NCBI GenBank assembly: GCA_028876495.1
Contig: JAGWRO010000091.1
Location: forward strand, 62,001 to 126,000
Length of the DNA stretch: 64,000 nucleotides
Source of the DNA: Bacteroidota bacterium
GTDB taxonomy: Bacteria; Bacteroidota; Bacteroidia; Chitinophagales; Chitinophagaceae
Direction of reading: 5' to 3'
The notes below the pieces were generated by a model. The model saw nothing but the letters and a program-made list of their open reading frames with translations. It did not search any database and was not told the origin of the DNA. The translations under genes and the position numbers were made by a program. Below, one piece after another: positions 24,900-34,286 of the stretch; position 1 is the stretch's first letter; each line of letters starts with the position of its first letter.

Positions 24900-25316
24900 A
24901 TGAGAAAATTCCATTTAATTTTAATCCTCACGTTTTTGTTATTTAATTCCTGTAAAAAAGATTCAACGGCGAGCTCAATTGTTGGAAACTGGAACTGGGC
25001 CGTTCAATATTTTGATTATCCACCTTTTTCTGCAACTCCTCAAAGTACAGGCACGCAGGAAATACTTGTTTTTAAATCAGACAACACCTACTCACTCGCG
25101 CAAAACAGTGTAATTATAAATGCCGGAACTTATAAGATATCATCTGCAACAAATAGTCTCGGGATAAGGGTTTCGAGTGTTTTATTTTCGAATAGCAGGG
25201 TTAAAGACTCAATTGCATATTTCAATATAATAGCACATAGTGATAGCTTGTATTTTTCAAACGGTCTCATGGGAACTGTTGGCTCAGGCGCCAGATATTA
25301 TGTAAGACACAAGTAA
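24900..25316 (+). CDS. Small lipocalin-like lipoprotein
   Basis: A 138-residue lipoprotein: signal peptide with lipobox LLFNSC (Cys 18) followed by KKDST. The mature part starts with SSIVGNWNWAVQYFDY and continues with strands QEILVFKSDNTYSLAQN, NAGTYKISS and DSLYFSNGLMG, the layout of short lipocalin-like domains in Bacteroidota lipoproteins. No function is known. Two repeat copies follow its stop codon, and it is convergent with the next TonB receptor gene. Confidence 0.8.
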   Translation: MRKFHLILILTFLLFNSCKKDSTASSIVGNWNWAVQYFDYPPFSATPQSTGTQEILVFKSDNTYSLAQNSVIINAGTYKISSATNSLGIRVSSVLFSNSRVKDSIAYFNIIAHSDSLYFSNGLMGTVGSGARYYVRHK

Positions 25317-25323
25317 GAATTCT

Positions 25324-25354
25324 AATAAGATTCTGGATTATTTATTTGTTTACT
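25324..25354 (+). repeat. Interspersed repeat copy
   Basis: AATAAGATTCTGG - ATTATTTATTTG - TTTACTG. It begins eight bases after a stop codon; a second copy follows 57 bp later. Confidence 0.6.
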
Positions 25355-25380
25355 GCACCTGGTAAATGAAGACTTTGCAA

Positions 25381-25411
25381 AATAAGATTCTTCAAAATTT
25401 ATCGGTTCACT
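25381..25411 (+). repeat. Interspersed repeat copy
   Basis: AATAAGATTCTTC - AAAATTTATCG - GTTCACTG, in the same orientation as the copy at 25324, making a tandem pair between convergent genes. Confidence 0.5.
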
Positions 25412-25423
25412 GCAACACAATCT

Positions 25424-27487
25424 CTACTTTTTATCAAATCGAAATGCAATTCCTACATAATAATTTCTTCCGGCGGCCGCATTGTAATAGCGGCCACCAA
25501 AAGCATTGATGTCATTGCCCAAACTGTACTTTGCATCAAATAGATTATCAGCACCGGCAAAAATTTCAGCACCGATTTTTTTATTAAAATCCTTATTATA
25601 TCCCATCCTTGCACCCAAAAGATTGTAAGAAGGCGCATAAGCAGTGTTGGCATCATTGAGCGCGATCTTATCTGTATAATTATAAGTAATGTTTATGTAA
25701 AGGCCGTCTTTTGATGACATGTCAAGTCCTGCTACCACCGTGTTTGGTGAAGCACCAGGCAATTCATTTTTTGAAAAATCATTATTCACCTGTTTAAAAT
25801 CTCCATAATGAAAATCGTGCCATGCATAGCTGGTAAATACTTTCGCTGAATTAATAAAATGTTTCGGTGCATCAACCAACTGGTAAGAAGCATATGTTTC
25901 AATGCCTTTTTGTTTGGTAGAACCGGCATTCACATAATAATAAATGTTATTAGCATCAATGCGTTGTACGATGGTATTTTTCAGATCGAAGAAAAATCCA
26001 CTGATATCAAAAAAGAGTTTGTTCTGCAAAACAGTCCCTTTAATTCCTACTTCATAATCTATTCCATTTTCGGGTTGCAGATTGGTTCCGAATAAACCAT
26101 CGGAACGAAGTACCTCAGAAACCGTGGGTGTAGAAAATCCGCCGGAAAAACTTCCATATACCGATACATTTTTATCAAGCTGTTTAAGCACTGCAATGTG
26201 GGGAGGAAACTTATTTTTGAAAACTCTTCTCTGCGTAGTTGATGGTTTTGCAGCAAGGTTAATATCCTGGATAGATGATTTATTCAAACTTGCGCCGGCT
26301 GTAATCGTCCACCCATGGGGCAATTCAAAATCAGCCTGCGCAAAGAACATGTATTGCCAATTATTTAAATTATCATCCGATTGCATTGAGTCGGCAACTC
26401 CAAGGTTGTTTCCATAATCCCTTGTATTAAAAAAGCCTTTTTGCGCTTCTGTTCCAAAATCAAGCTGGAAGTTGGTTTTACCGATTTGCTTTTTATATTC
26501 AAAAACACTTCTGCCGCCAAAATGTGGTTCTTGCCGATATTCATACACTCTTATGTTAGGATTAATAAAATCAGTGTAGGATCCGTATAAAGAAGTGGTG
26601 TTGTGCCAATGATCATTAAATTGATAATCGTTTGAGAACCCCGTAAGAAAAGTTTTTTGATAAATAGCGGCTTTCGTTCCCACAGCTCCGGGTTGTGAAC
26701 CGAAACCTGGCCTTGCCTGTTTTGGATCAGCGTTATATTGCGCCAGTGTTAAGCCACCGGGCGTTTGATAATAAAGATCGCTGTAAGACATGTAAGCATG
26801 CAACCTTTGTTTGTCGCTTACTTTCAACACGCTTTCCCATGTCGCAATATCTCTATGCATTTTTGCCTGTTGGCGATATCCATCGCTTGTTTGATGAGAG
26901 TAACTGAAGCTATTTTCATGATCGGCATTTCCGGTTTTTATGTTTGCATTAATGCTATTGGTATTAAAACTGCCGGTTGTATAATCAAGCGAAACTCCAG
27001 GGTGCCAGTTTGCAGGCAAAGTATGTATCAGCATTGCGCCACCAATACCCGCGCCGTATAAACTACTTGCCGGCCCTTTAATTATTTCAATAGAATTAAA
27101 ATTATAAAAACTCAATTGATTCAAATATGTGTTACCTGTCGGATCTGTAAGCGGTATATCATTGAGGTAAATCTTCACATCACGCACACCAAAAGGAGAA
27201 CGTAAAGAACTGCCACGAATATTGAGCCGGTAACTTCCGGGTGAGCGTTCTTCCATGCTTACTCCCGGCGTGATATTTAATGCAGGCAAAATGCTTAAAG
27301 AACTGAAGCGGTTTAACTGCGCCTGCCCGGTAACGCTTACGGGAGCTGCCACGTCAATCAGGCTACGGTTTTGATCGTATGCTTTTACGATTATATTTTC
27401 AAGTGTTTTCGCAGAATCAACAGTTGTGACCGTTTGAGCATTGACAGAGTACGCAAAAAATAAAAGTATCACGACACAATTCTTCAT
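25424..27487 (-). CDS. TonB-dependent outer-membrane receptor
   Basis: A 687-residue receptor with a signal peptide (residues 1-17, ending VNAQ). The TonB box region is TLENIIVKAY and the plug contains LPALNITPGVSMEERSPGSYRLNIRGSSLRSPFGVRDVKIYLND and the FNSIEIIKGPASSLYGAGIGG segment. A long beta-barrel ends in RNYYVGIAFRFDKK. The plug resembles ferric-siderophore or haem receptors (FecA/PhuR-like), but ligand prediction is not safe. No iron regulator or siderophore genes are nearby. A TACATTTG -7-like box on the minus strand (27513-27506) lies 19 bp before the start codon, without a clear -33 element. Confidence 0.9.
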   Translation of the reverse strand: MKNCVVILLFFAYSVNAQTVTTVDSAKTLENIIVKAYDQNRSLIDVAAPVSVTGQAQLNRFSSLSILPALNITPGVSMEERSPGSYRLNIRGSSLRSPFGVRDVKIYLNDIPLTDPTGNTYLNQLSFYNFNSIEIIKGPASSLYGAGIGGAMLIHTLPANWHPGVSLDYTTGSFNTNSINANIKTGNADHENSFSYSHQTSDGYRQQAKMHRDIATWESVLKVSDKQRLHAYMSYSDLYYQTPGGLTLAQYNADPKQARPGFGSQPGAVGTKAAIYQKTFLTGFSNDYQFNDHWHNTTSLYGSYTDFINPNIRVYEYRQEPHFGGRSVFEYKKQIGKTNFQLDFGTEAQKGFFNTRDYGNNLGVADSMQSDDNLNNWQYMFFAQADFELPHGWTITAGASLNKSSIQDINLAAKPSTTQRRVFKNKFPPHIAVLKQLDKNVSVYGSFSGGFSTPTVSEVLRSDGLFGTNLQPENGIDYEVGIKGTVLQNKLFFDISGFFFDLKNTIVQRIDANNIYYYVNAGSTKQKGIETYASYQLVDAPKHFINSAKVFTSYAWHDFHYGDFKQVNNDFSKNELPGASPNTVVAGLDMSSKDGLYINITYNYTDKIALNDANTAYAPSYNLLGARMGYNKDFNKKIGAEIFAGADNLFDAKYSLGNDINAFGGRYYNAAAGRNYYVGIAFRFDKK

Positions 27488-27632
27488 TGGTAAAAATTAG
27501 AAGCACAAATGTAACTCACAATTATTTTCTATCTTTCTGATTTAATTCAGAATCTTTGTCATTTTTTTTGCTCTTACTAAAAATTACGATTCTTCACGCT
27601 ATTCCTTGATACCAGTATAAACAAACTATTTT

Positions 27633-28808
27633 ATGGATGCAAAAACCGTTAGTCAAATTTTAAACGAACTTGGTGAAAACAGGGAAGATTATTTTAATGC
27701 CGTTGCACCTCCGATCATTCAGGCAAGCAATTTTGCTTTTAAAAAAGTGGATGAAATGCGGAAAGCGTTTGAGGACGAATTTTCCACATTTTTATATAGC
27801 CGGGGACTAAACCCTACAGTGAAAATTTTATCCCAAAAATTGGCAGCTCTTGATGGTGCGGAAGATTGCCTTGTTTTCAATAGCGGAGCCGGCGCTATTT
27901 TCGCAGCCGTATTTTCCAATGTAAAAAGTGGTGATCACATTATTTCTGTAGATAAGCCTTATACATGGGCGCAAAAATTATTCGACAATATTTTGCCGAG
28001 GTTTAATGTATCGGTTACTTATGTGGATGGAAGAAAGATAGAAAATTTTGAAAAAGCCATTCAGGAAAACACCAGCATTATTTACCTGGAGACGCCCAAC
28101 AGTTGGAGCTTTTATTTGCAGGACCTGGAAGCTGTCGGGAAATTGGCAAGGTCAAAAAAAATAGTTACTATTTGTGATAACAGCTATTGTACCCCTTTAT
28201 ACCAAAGGCCGATTGACTATGGCATTGACCTGGCTTTGCAAAGCGCTACCAAATATATTAACGGCCACAGCGATGTAATAGCAGGCGTTTTAAGCGGTAG
28301 TAAAGCCTTGATTAAAAAAATATTTAACAGTGAATTTTTAAACATGGGTATTGGCACTACACCTTTTAATGCATGGCTTATGTTGCGTGGTTTAAGAACT
28401 TTGGATGTAAGGCTTGCACGCATTTCTGAGACAACTAAAAAGGTAGTGGATTTTTTGAAAAGCCACGAAAAAGTGGAAAAAGTAGTTTTCCCTTTTGACG
28501 AGGATTTCCCTCAATATGAACTGGCCAAAAAGCAGATGAAGGAAGCTTGTGGATTGTTCTCTTTTTATATAAAAACGGATTCAATAAAAGAGATAGAAAC
28601 TTTCTGCGAAAGCCTTCAACATATTTTGATGGCAGTAAGCTGGGGCGGATATGAATCGCTGATAATTCCTGGATGCGCCTCTGTAAAGGAAGAAGATTTT
28701 AATTCAAACGACCCGGATCAGCGAAGATTAAGAATGTATGTTGGTCTTGAAGATCCACAATATATTATCGATGATTTGGAAAGAGGTTTTTTAAACATGC
28801 AAAACTAA
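27633..28808 (+). CDS. Cys/Met metabolism PLP-dependent (trans-sulfuration family) enzyme
   Basis: A 391-residue cytosolic enzyme of the cystathionine gamma-synthase/lyase family. Conserved points: YSRGLNPT (active-site Tyr and Arg that grip the PLP phosphate of the neighbouring subunit), GAEDCLVFNSGAGAI, ICDNSYCTPLYQRPIDYG, the PLP lysine in LQSATKYINGHSDV, and GGYESLIIPG plus RLRMYVGLED near the C-terminus. The sequence cannot distinguish cystathionine beta/gamma-lyase, methionine gamma-lyase and O-acyl-homoserine sulfhydrylase. It is divergent from the TonB receptor and followed by the efflux genes; no functional link is clear. Confidence 0.9.
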   Translation: MDAKTVSQILNELGENREDYFNAVAPPIIQASNFAFKKVDEMRKAFEDEFSTFLYSRGLNPTVKILSQKLAALDGAEDCLVFNSGAGAIFAAVFSNVKSGDHIISVDKPYTWAQKLFDNILPRFNVSVTYVDGRKIENFEKAIQENTSIIYLETPNSWSFYLQDLEAVGKLARSKKIVTICDNSYCTPLYQRPIDYGIDLALQSATKYINGHSDVIAGVLSGSKALIKKIFNSEFLNMGIGTTPFNAWLMLRGLRTLDVRLARISETTKKVVDFLKSHEKVEKVVFPFDEDFPQYELAKKQMKEACGLFSFYIKTDSIKEIETFCESLQHILMAVSWGGYESLIIPGCASVKEEDFNSNDPDQRRLRMYVGLEDPQYIIDDLERGFLNMQN

Positions 28809-28925
28809 TGGTAACTTTCACAATAATTTTACCCAAAAAAGTATGACCATAATTGTTTATTTGTTTTTATTTACCACTTATCCAACTCTTATTCCCTGAT
28901 ACATTCAAATGATTATTTTTGTTTT

Positions 28926-30374
28926 ATGTCTATCAAAATTAAATTACTGTTCATTTTCGTTTTCATCTCCACATTCGCCTTTTCCCAAAAGAAATGGACT
29001 TTGCTGGAATGTGTTCAATATGCGATGGATCATAATATTTCTATCCAGCAAAGCGCTTTGCAGGAAGATATTGCTACAATTATTTATAAGCAAAGTAAGC
29101 TTTCGCAGATACCCTCAGCAAATATTTCAAACAATGAAGGCTTAAGATATGGAAAATCACAAAATCCTTCAACGGGTATTTTGGAAAATCAAAACTATTT
29201 TTCTGTTGGATTAAATCTGCAGTCGAGTGCCGTTATCTTCAATTGGTTCTCCAAAAAGAATACGATACTTGCCAATGAATGGTCTGCCGAAGCAGCAAAA
29301 GCAGCAACAGATAAATTAAAAAATGATATTTCTTTAACGGTGGCCAATTCCTATCTTCAAATATTGCTTTCGCGCGAACAGGAAAAGATTGCGACAGTAC
29401 AGGTACAACAATCAAGAACACAATTGGAAATTGTTCAAAAGCAAGTTGCAGCCGGGGCTTTGGCTGAATACAATGCAACTGAACTGGAATCTCAACTGGC
29501 CAACGATACCGCTAACCTTATAACGGCTACCGGAAATGTTGCCCAGGCAAAATATGTGTTGAAAGCTTACATGAATCTTGATGCCGCTGATTCTTTTGAT
29601 ATTGCAGAACCTCCCCTGGAGCAAATACCTATAATGCCGATTGGTGAATTACAACCAGAGAGCGTTTATACATCAGCATTACAAAATCAACCGCAGCAAA
29701 AAGAAAATGAGTACAACCTGAAGGCGGCTGAGAAAAACAGTTTAGCTGCAAAGGGAGCACTCTATCCTACTATTTCCGCTTATGGAAACCTCGGATCTAA
29801 TTATGGATATTTTCGTACACCCAAGTATACACAAGTATTTAATGGTTATGTTCCCAGTGGATTAGTAGTAAGTGATAACTCCGGTGGCTACGTTGATGTA
29901 CAAAAACCACTGTATACGAATGGGGGGAAGAATGGATATATCACTTCAGATAAATTCGGAACCCAGTTCAGCAACAACTTTGGCCAATCCGTAGGTATCA
30001 GCCTTTCTATCCCGATATTTAACGGCTGGCAGTCGAAAGCAAATTACCAAAGATCAAAAATCAATATTAAAACACTTCAGTTCCAGCAGGATCTTGATAA
30101 TAAAACTTTGAAACAAAATATTTACCAGGCTTATAATGCGGCTGTTGTAGCCATGCAAAAATTATCTTCTACAAAAAGAGCAGTGGAAGCCGCCCAAAAA
30201 ACCTACGACTACGCTTTAAAAAGATACCAGGCCGGGATGTTACGAACGCTGGACTTAATCACCAATGAAAATAGTTTATTTACTGCAAAACTTCAATATA
30301 CTTTAAATCGGTTTGATTATGTTTTTAAAATGAAAGTGTTGGAATATTATAAAGGGCAGGGAATAAAATTCTGA
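28926..30374 (+). CDS. TolC-family outer-membrane efflux protein
   Basis: A 482-residue protein with a signal peptide (residues 1-20, ending FAFSQ). It has the two-fold repeat of TolC-type channels: alternating beta-barrel strands and long alpha-helical hairpins rich in Gln and Ala (NSYLQILLSREQEKIATVQVQQSRTQLE in the first half, KLSSTKRAVEAAQKTYDYALKRYQAGML in the second). It ends in FKMKVLEYYKGQGIKF. It provides the outer-membrane exit duct for the periplasmic adaptor encoded 45 bp downstream. Confidence 0.93.
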   Translation: MSIKIKLLFIFVFISTFAFSQKKWTLLECVQYAMDHNISIQQSALQEDIATIIYKQSKLSQIPSANISNNEGLRYGKSQNPSTGILENQNYFSVGLNLQSSAVIFNWFSKKNTILANEWSAEAAKAATDKLKNDISLTVANSYLQILLSREQEKIATVQVQQSRTQLEIVQKQVAAGALAEYNATELESQLANDTANLITATGNVAQAKYVLKAYMNLDAADSFDIAEPPLEQIPIMPIGELQPESVYTSALQNQPQQKENEYNLKAAEKNSLAAKGALYPTISAYGNLGSNYGYFRTPKYTQVFNGYVPSGLVVSDNSGGYVDVQKPLYTNGGKNGYITSDKFGTQFSNNFGQSVGISLSIPIFNGWQSKANYQRSKINIKTLQFQQDLDNKTLKQNIYQAYNAAVVAMQKLSSTKRAVEAAQKTYDYALKRYQAGMLRTLDLITNENSLFTAKLQYTLNRFDYVFKMKVLEYYKGQGIKF

Positions 30375-30419
30375 TAATAAAAGAATTCAAAGAATTAATA
30401 AAATCGCAAACAAGAAATT

Positions 30420-31787
30420 ATGAATAAAAGGCTTAAATGGATAATAATTAGTTTAGTACTTCTGATTGTAGTCCTGATCATTTTGAAAAAAACAGGTGTA
30501 CTTGGAAAAGACGAAGGAATAAAAGTTACTACGGAGAAAGTAGAGAAAAGAACAATTGTTGAGACAGTAAACGCAAGTGGAAAGGTATACCCTGAAGTGG
30601 AAGTAAAATTAAGCCCTGACATTTCTGGTGAAATTGTAGCGCTGGATGTAGCAGAGGGTGATAGTGTGAAAAAAGGGCAAGTACTTGCCAAAATTTATGG
30701 TGACATTTATAATACACAAAGAGACCAGGCTGCCGCTATTGTTACCCAACAAAAAGCACAACTTGCAGATGCACAGGCAGGATTAGGCGCATTGGAAGCG
30801 CAACTGGACCAAGCCAAAAAGACATATGTCATGCAAAAGCAGTTGTATGACGAAAAAGTGATTTCCAGCAATGAATTCAATACTGCGGATGCCGCTTATA
30901 AAACAGCAATAGCCAATCTCAACGCAGCAAAACAAGGTGTAAAAGGAAGCCAGGCAGGTGTTCAAAGTGCTGAAGCAGCTTTACAAAAAGCCGATAAAGA
31001 TATCAGCCTTGCAACCTTGAAATCACCAATGAATGGCGTGGTGTCTTTATTAAGTGTAAAAAAAGGCGAAAGAGTGGTTGGAAGTTCAATGATGGCCGGC
31101 ACCGAAATGATGCGCATTGCCGATATGAACAAAATTGAAGTGAGAGTGGATGTGGGAGAAAACGATATTCCAAAGGTTCGCCTTGGAGATAGCGCAACCA
31201 TTGAAGTAGATGCCTTCAATGATAGAAAATTTACCGGTGTAGTAACCCAAATTGCAAGCAGCAATAATGGCGCTTCCACACAAAGTGATCTCGCCAATAC
31301 GAGCACTGATGTTACCAACTACAAGGTATATATTCGTTTAAATCCGGCATCATACCAGGATCTTATAAATGCATCAAAGACACATAGATTTCCTTTCAGA
31401 CCGGGAATGAGCGCGAGCGCAGATATTCAAACCAAAACGCACGTAAATGTTTTATCCATTCCTATCAACGCGGTTACAACAAGAGAAAAAAATGATTCAA
31501 CTTTAAATAGTTCAATGAATAACCCGGCGGCTAATGATGCGATGGACATAAGTAACCAGGGAGATAATGATCTTGATATTGTTGTTTTTGTAGTGCAGCC
31601 TGATGGAAAAGTGAAAAAGCAAAAGGTAAAAACCGACATACAGGATATCAACTACATCGAAATAACTGATGGTTTAAAAGAAGGCCAGGAAGTAGTCACA
31701 GGCCCTTATGATGTGGTTTCAAAAACTTTGAAGGATGGCGATAAAGTAAAAGTGGTTTCCAAAAGTCAGCTTTTTAGTGCTAAATAA
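30420..31787 (+). CDS. Periplasmic adaptor (membrane fusion) subunit, MacA/HlyD type
   Basis: A 455-residue adaptor anchored by an N-terminal helix (residues 6-25, WIIISLVLLIVVLIILKKTG). A lipoyl half-motif (VKLSPDISGEIVALDVAEGDSVKKGQVLAKI) is followed by a long coiled-coil hairpin (about residues 100-185, AQLADAQAGLGALEAQLDQAKK and beyond). The second lipoyl half contains LKSPMNGVVSLLSVKKGERVVG, then come the beta-barrel and membrane-proximal domains (GDSATIEVDAFNDRKFTG, FRPGMSASADI). The order is MacA-like. The MacB-type ABC permease that usually follows is absent: a terminator comes next. The partner pump must be encoded elsewhere. Confidence 0.92.
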   Translation: MNKRLKWIIISLVLLIVVLIILKKTGVLGKDEGIKVTTEKVEKRTIVETVNASGKVYPEVEVKLSPDISGEIVALDVAEGDSVKKGQVLAKIYGDIYNTQRDQAAAIVTQQKAQLADAQAGLGALEAQLDQAKKTYVMQKQLYDEKVISSNEFNTADAAYKTAIANLNAAKQGVKGSQAGVQSAEAALQKADKDISLATLKSPMNGVVSLLSVKKGERVVGSSMMAGTEMMRIADMNKIEVRVDVGENDIPKVRLGDSATIEVDAFNDRKFTGVVTQIASSNNGASTQSDLANTSTDVTNYKVYIRLNPASYQDLINASKTHRFPFRPGMSASADIQTKTHVNVLSIPINAVTTREKNDSTLNSSMNNPAANDAMDISNQGDNDLDIVVFVVQPDGKVKKQKVKTDIQDINYIEITDGLKEGQEVVTGPYDVVSKTLKDGDKVKVVSKSQLFSAK

Positions 31788-31802
31788 GATTTACTTGCTT
31801 TG

Positions 31803-31835
31803 CAGTGAACCAATAAATTTAAATGATTTTTTATT
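31803..31835 (-). repeat. Interspersed repeat copy (reverse orientation)
   Basis: On the minus strand: AATAAAAAATC - ATTTAAATTTATTG - GTTCACTG. It starts 15 bp after the adaptor stop codon and before the terminator. Confidence 0.55.
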
Positions 31836-31852
31836 CTAACAGAATTATAAAG

Positions 31853-31877
31853 CGCGCCGATGAAAACGGCGCGTTTT
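31853..31877. terminator. Rho-independent terminator, bidirectional
   Basis: The perfect 7-bp GC stem CGCGCCG / CGGCGCG has a 7-nt loop. TTTT follows on the plus strand and CTTTAT on the minus strand. It lies between the convergent efflux adaptor and nucleotidyltransferase genes, and the T-run overlaps the stop codon of the latter. Confidence 0.85.
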
Positions 31878-32595
31878 ATTTAAACATTTCTTCTGCCTTC
31901 AGAATATTCTCCGGTTTGCCCACATCAATGAATTTTGAATTGCTGTGGTCAAAAGAAGCAATAGTATTGCTTTTGCAGAGATCCAAATAAACATCAACCA
32001 TTGAAAATTTTCCGTGCATTTTTATTAATGGAAAAATACCCGGTGAAATAATATGAATACCACTAAACGCTTTTTCAATATATTTTTCAGCGTTGCGACT
32101 GATCTTTTCTTCACCGGTTTTTACATTTCTCCAGCCGCATAACTCGCCTGAATCATTGAATAAAAAATATCGTGAAGTTTGTCGTGCAGTAACAGCCAGC
32201 GTGGCCAACGGCGCATTTTGCTTATGTTGCAAAATCATTTTATTGAGATCTAAATCGGTTAAAATATCAACATTCATCACAACAAATGATTGGTCATTTT
32301 TTTCAAAAAACCACGATGCTTTTTTAATTCCACCACCGGTTTCCAAAACTTCATTAGTTTCATCCGAAAATGAAATCTCACTTCCAAAACCTTTTTTCCT
32401 TTTTACCAGGTCAATAACCTGTTCTGCAAAATGATGTACATTAATAATCACTTCCTTTATTCCAAATAAAGCGAGATATTCAATGTTTCGTTGCAGAATC
32501 GTTTTGTTATTTACAACAGCCAAAGCTTTAGGATGCTTGTCAGTAAAAGGTTTCAATCGTGTTCCCAAACCTGCAGCCAATATCATTGCTTTCAT
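31876..32595 (-). CDS. Nucleotidyltransferase, MurU-like (N-acetylmuramate 1-phosphate uridylyltransferase family)
   Basis: A 239-residue sugar-phosphate nucleotidyltransferase. The N-terminal signature MKAMILAAGLGTRLKPFTDKHPKAL is the nucleotide-binding loop. The metal-binding Asp is in VVMNVDILTDLD, and ETGGGIKKASWFF and FIDVGKPENILKAEEMF complete the family pattern. The size matches the short MurU type. It lies 5 bp downstream of a gene whose N-terminal half is an AmgK-like sugar kinase. In Pseudomonas AmgK and MurU act in sequence to recycle MurNAc to UDP-MurNAc, which makes that the best guess here. A GDP-mannose or glucose-1-P transferase is the alternative. Confidence 0.85.
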   Translation of the reverse strand: MKAMILAAGLGTRLKPFTDKHPKALAVVNNKTILQRNIEYLALFGIKEVIINVHHFAEQVIDLVKRKKGFGSEISFSDETNEVLETGGGIKKASWFFEKNDQSFVVMNVDILTDLDLNKMILQHKQNAPLATLAVTARQTSRYFLFNDSGELCGWRNVKTGEEKISRNAEKYIEKAFSGIHIISPGIFPLIKMHGKFSMVDVYLDLCKSNTIASFDHSNSKFIDVGKPENILKAEEMFK

Positions 32596-32600
32596 AGAAA

Positions 32601-34058
32601 TTAATTTTCAAAACCTTTTAATTCATGAATTCCCTGTTCAATATGATTCAATTCAATTTTTACCTTGTATTTATTTCGTAAATATCGTGCCAGTGCATCT
32701 GCAGCATAAACACTTCGATGCTGGCCTCCGGTGCAACCAAAACTGATAGTTAACGAACTGAAATTTCGTTGAATATAATTCTCAACAGAAATATCAACAA
32801 TATTATAAACGCCATTCATAAATTCAGGCATGGACGTTTGTTGTTCCAAAAAATCAATCACCGGTTTGTCGCGGCCGGTTATCATTTTATATTCTTCAAA
32901 ACGTCCCGGGTTCATCAGGCCGCGGCAATCGAAAACAAAACCTCCACCATTTTCACTCTCCTCTTTTGGATAACCGGATTTTAAATAAGAAAAACTATTG
33001 ATGGTAACCACCAAAGGTGTTGATTCATTTGCCTGCAAAGGACGAAACCTGTTGATCACCTCATCCTGAACGATGAGGTTCAAAATACGATCATATTCCG
33101 GTAAGGCAATCCCTATATTTTTATTACCCAAAAACCATTTAATATTAGTGAGCGCTAAAGGAATACTTGTTAAAAACTGGGCTTTTCTTTCAAACAAACC
33201 ACGAAAGCCATAAGCCCCCAAAACCTGCATCAGCCTTATTAAGACATAACCATTATATTGGTTAACAAATTGCTCACGGCCTACAGGTTTTTTCAGAATA
33301 TCATCAACACAATCCATGTAATATGCGAGCAACGAGTTTTTCCATTCATCAGAAAGATTGGCCCTTGCCTGCCACAAAAGAGAAGCTACATCATATTGCA
33401 ACGCGCCTTTCATTCCGCCCTGGTAATCTATAAAATGAACTTCATCATTTTGAACATAAATGTTCCTGCTTTGGAAATCGCGGAACATAAAATATTTGTG
33501 CTCCACTTTGGTGAGATAGGTACTTAAATTTTCAAAATCCTTTACCAGTTTTTCTTTATCGTAAGGAATTTTAAGTGTGTCCAAAAAATAGTATTTAAAA
33601 TATAAAAGATCGCTTAAGATTGCCTGTTTTCCGAATTCTTTCGAGGTAAGGCAATATGAATAATCAAGTTTTTTGAAGCCCTTGATCTGCAACGTCGCGA
33701 GTGCTTTTAAACTTTTTTGAAACAAAGAATATACGTATTCATTTTCACCATATTTTTCCAATTCATTTAACAGCGAAACCGGCCCAAAATCCTGCTGAAT
33801 GTACATTCTCTTATCTTCTGAAGTAAAATATATTTCAGGAACAGGCGCATTTATTTTTGAAAAATGTTCAGTAAAATATAAAAAGGTTTCACTCTCACGA
33901 ATATTTTCATCGTAGGTGGCTATGTAAGAATTTTTATCAGTTACGATGCGAAAATAAATTCGGTCGCCGCCGGATTTAGGTAGTTTTTGAAATTCGGTTA
34001 TGTTTTCTGAATTGTACTTTTTAAAAAAAATTACAATTTCTTCTGCGATTGGGGCCAT
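32601..34058 (-). CDS. Fusion of AmgK-like sugar kinase with RapZ C-terminal domain
   Basis: A 485-residue two-domain protein. Residues 1-335 form an aminoglycoside-phosphotransferase/AmgK-type kinase: a P-loop-like start (LPKSGGDRIYFRI), the catalytic loop MFRDFQSRNIYV (about 191-202) and the metal-binding IDYQGG (210-215). Residues ~345-485 match the RapZ C-terminal domain: VFDCRGLMNPGRFEEY (375-390) and the glycine loop SFGCTGGQHRSVYAAD (439-454). The RapZ N-terminal P-loop NTPase is absent. In E. coli the RapZ C-terminal domain binds glucosamine-6-phosphate and small RNA. Fused to a cell-wall sugar kinase beside a MurU-like gene, it suggests sugar-sensing control of peptidoglycan recycling; that is inference. 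Confidence 0.86.
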   Translation of the reverse strand: MAPIAEEIVIFFKKYNSENITEFQKLPKSGGDRIYFRIVTDKNSYIATYDENIRESETFLYFTEHFSKINAPVPEIYFTSEDKRMYIQQDFGPVSLLNELEKYGENEYVYSLFQKSLKALATLQIKGFKKLDYSYCLTSKEFGKQAILSDLLYFKYYFLDTLKIPYDKEKLVKDFENLSTYLTKVEHKYFMFRDFQSRNIYVQNDEVHFIDYQGGMKGALQYDVASLLWQARANLSDEWKNSLLAYYMDCVDDILKKPVGREQFVNQYNGYVLIRLMQVLGAYGFRGLFERKAQFLTSIPLALTNIKWFLGNKNIGIALPEYDRILNLIVQDEVINRFRPLQANESTPLVVTINSFSYLKSGYPKEESENGGGFVFDCRGLMNPGRFEEYKMITGRDKPVIDFLEQQTSMPEFMNGVYNIVDISVENYIQRNFSSLTISFGCTGGQHRSVYAADALARYLRNKYKVKIELNHIEQGIHELKGFEN

Positions 34059-34286
34059 ATAATACGATTAGTGGTAAAACTAATTGATTTTGAAAAAATC
34101 ATGAAAACCTAAATGCATTTGAAAGAAATTCAAAATCAAAATGAAAAGATTTAAAGAATTAATTACATTTGAAAATAATTTATTAAAAATGAATAATTAA
34201 CACCCCTGTTTTTTATTTTTCCTTTTATAAATTATATCCCCGCCTCCTTGATTACTTATGAAAAAATTTTAAACGAAATTTCAAGA

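Noticed and set aside
13556-25411. CRISPR-like arrays (tandem 14-mers at 13556, paired repeats at 25324 and 25381)
   Set aside because: Only two units each, no regular spacers and no cas genes.
28914-28921. TATTTTTG as a promoter for the TolC gene
   Set aside because: It lies only 4 bp before the ATG, so transcription would start inside the gene; no -33 partner was seen.
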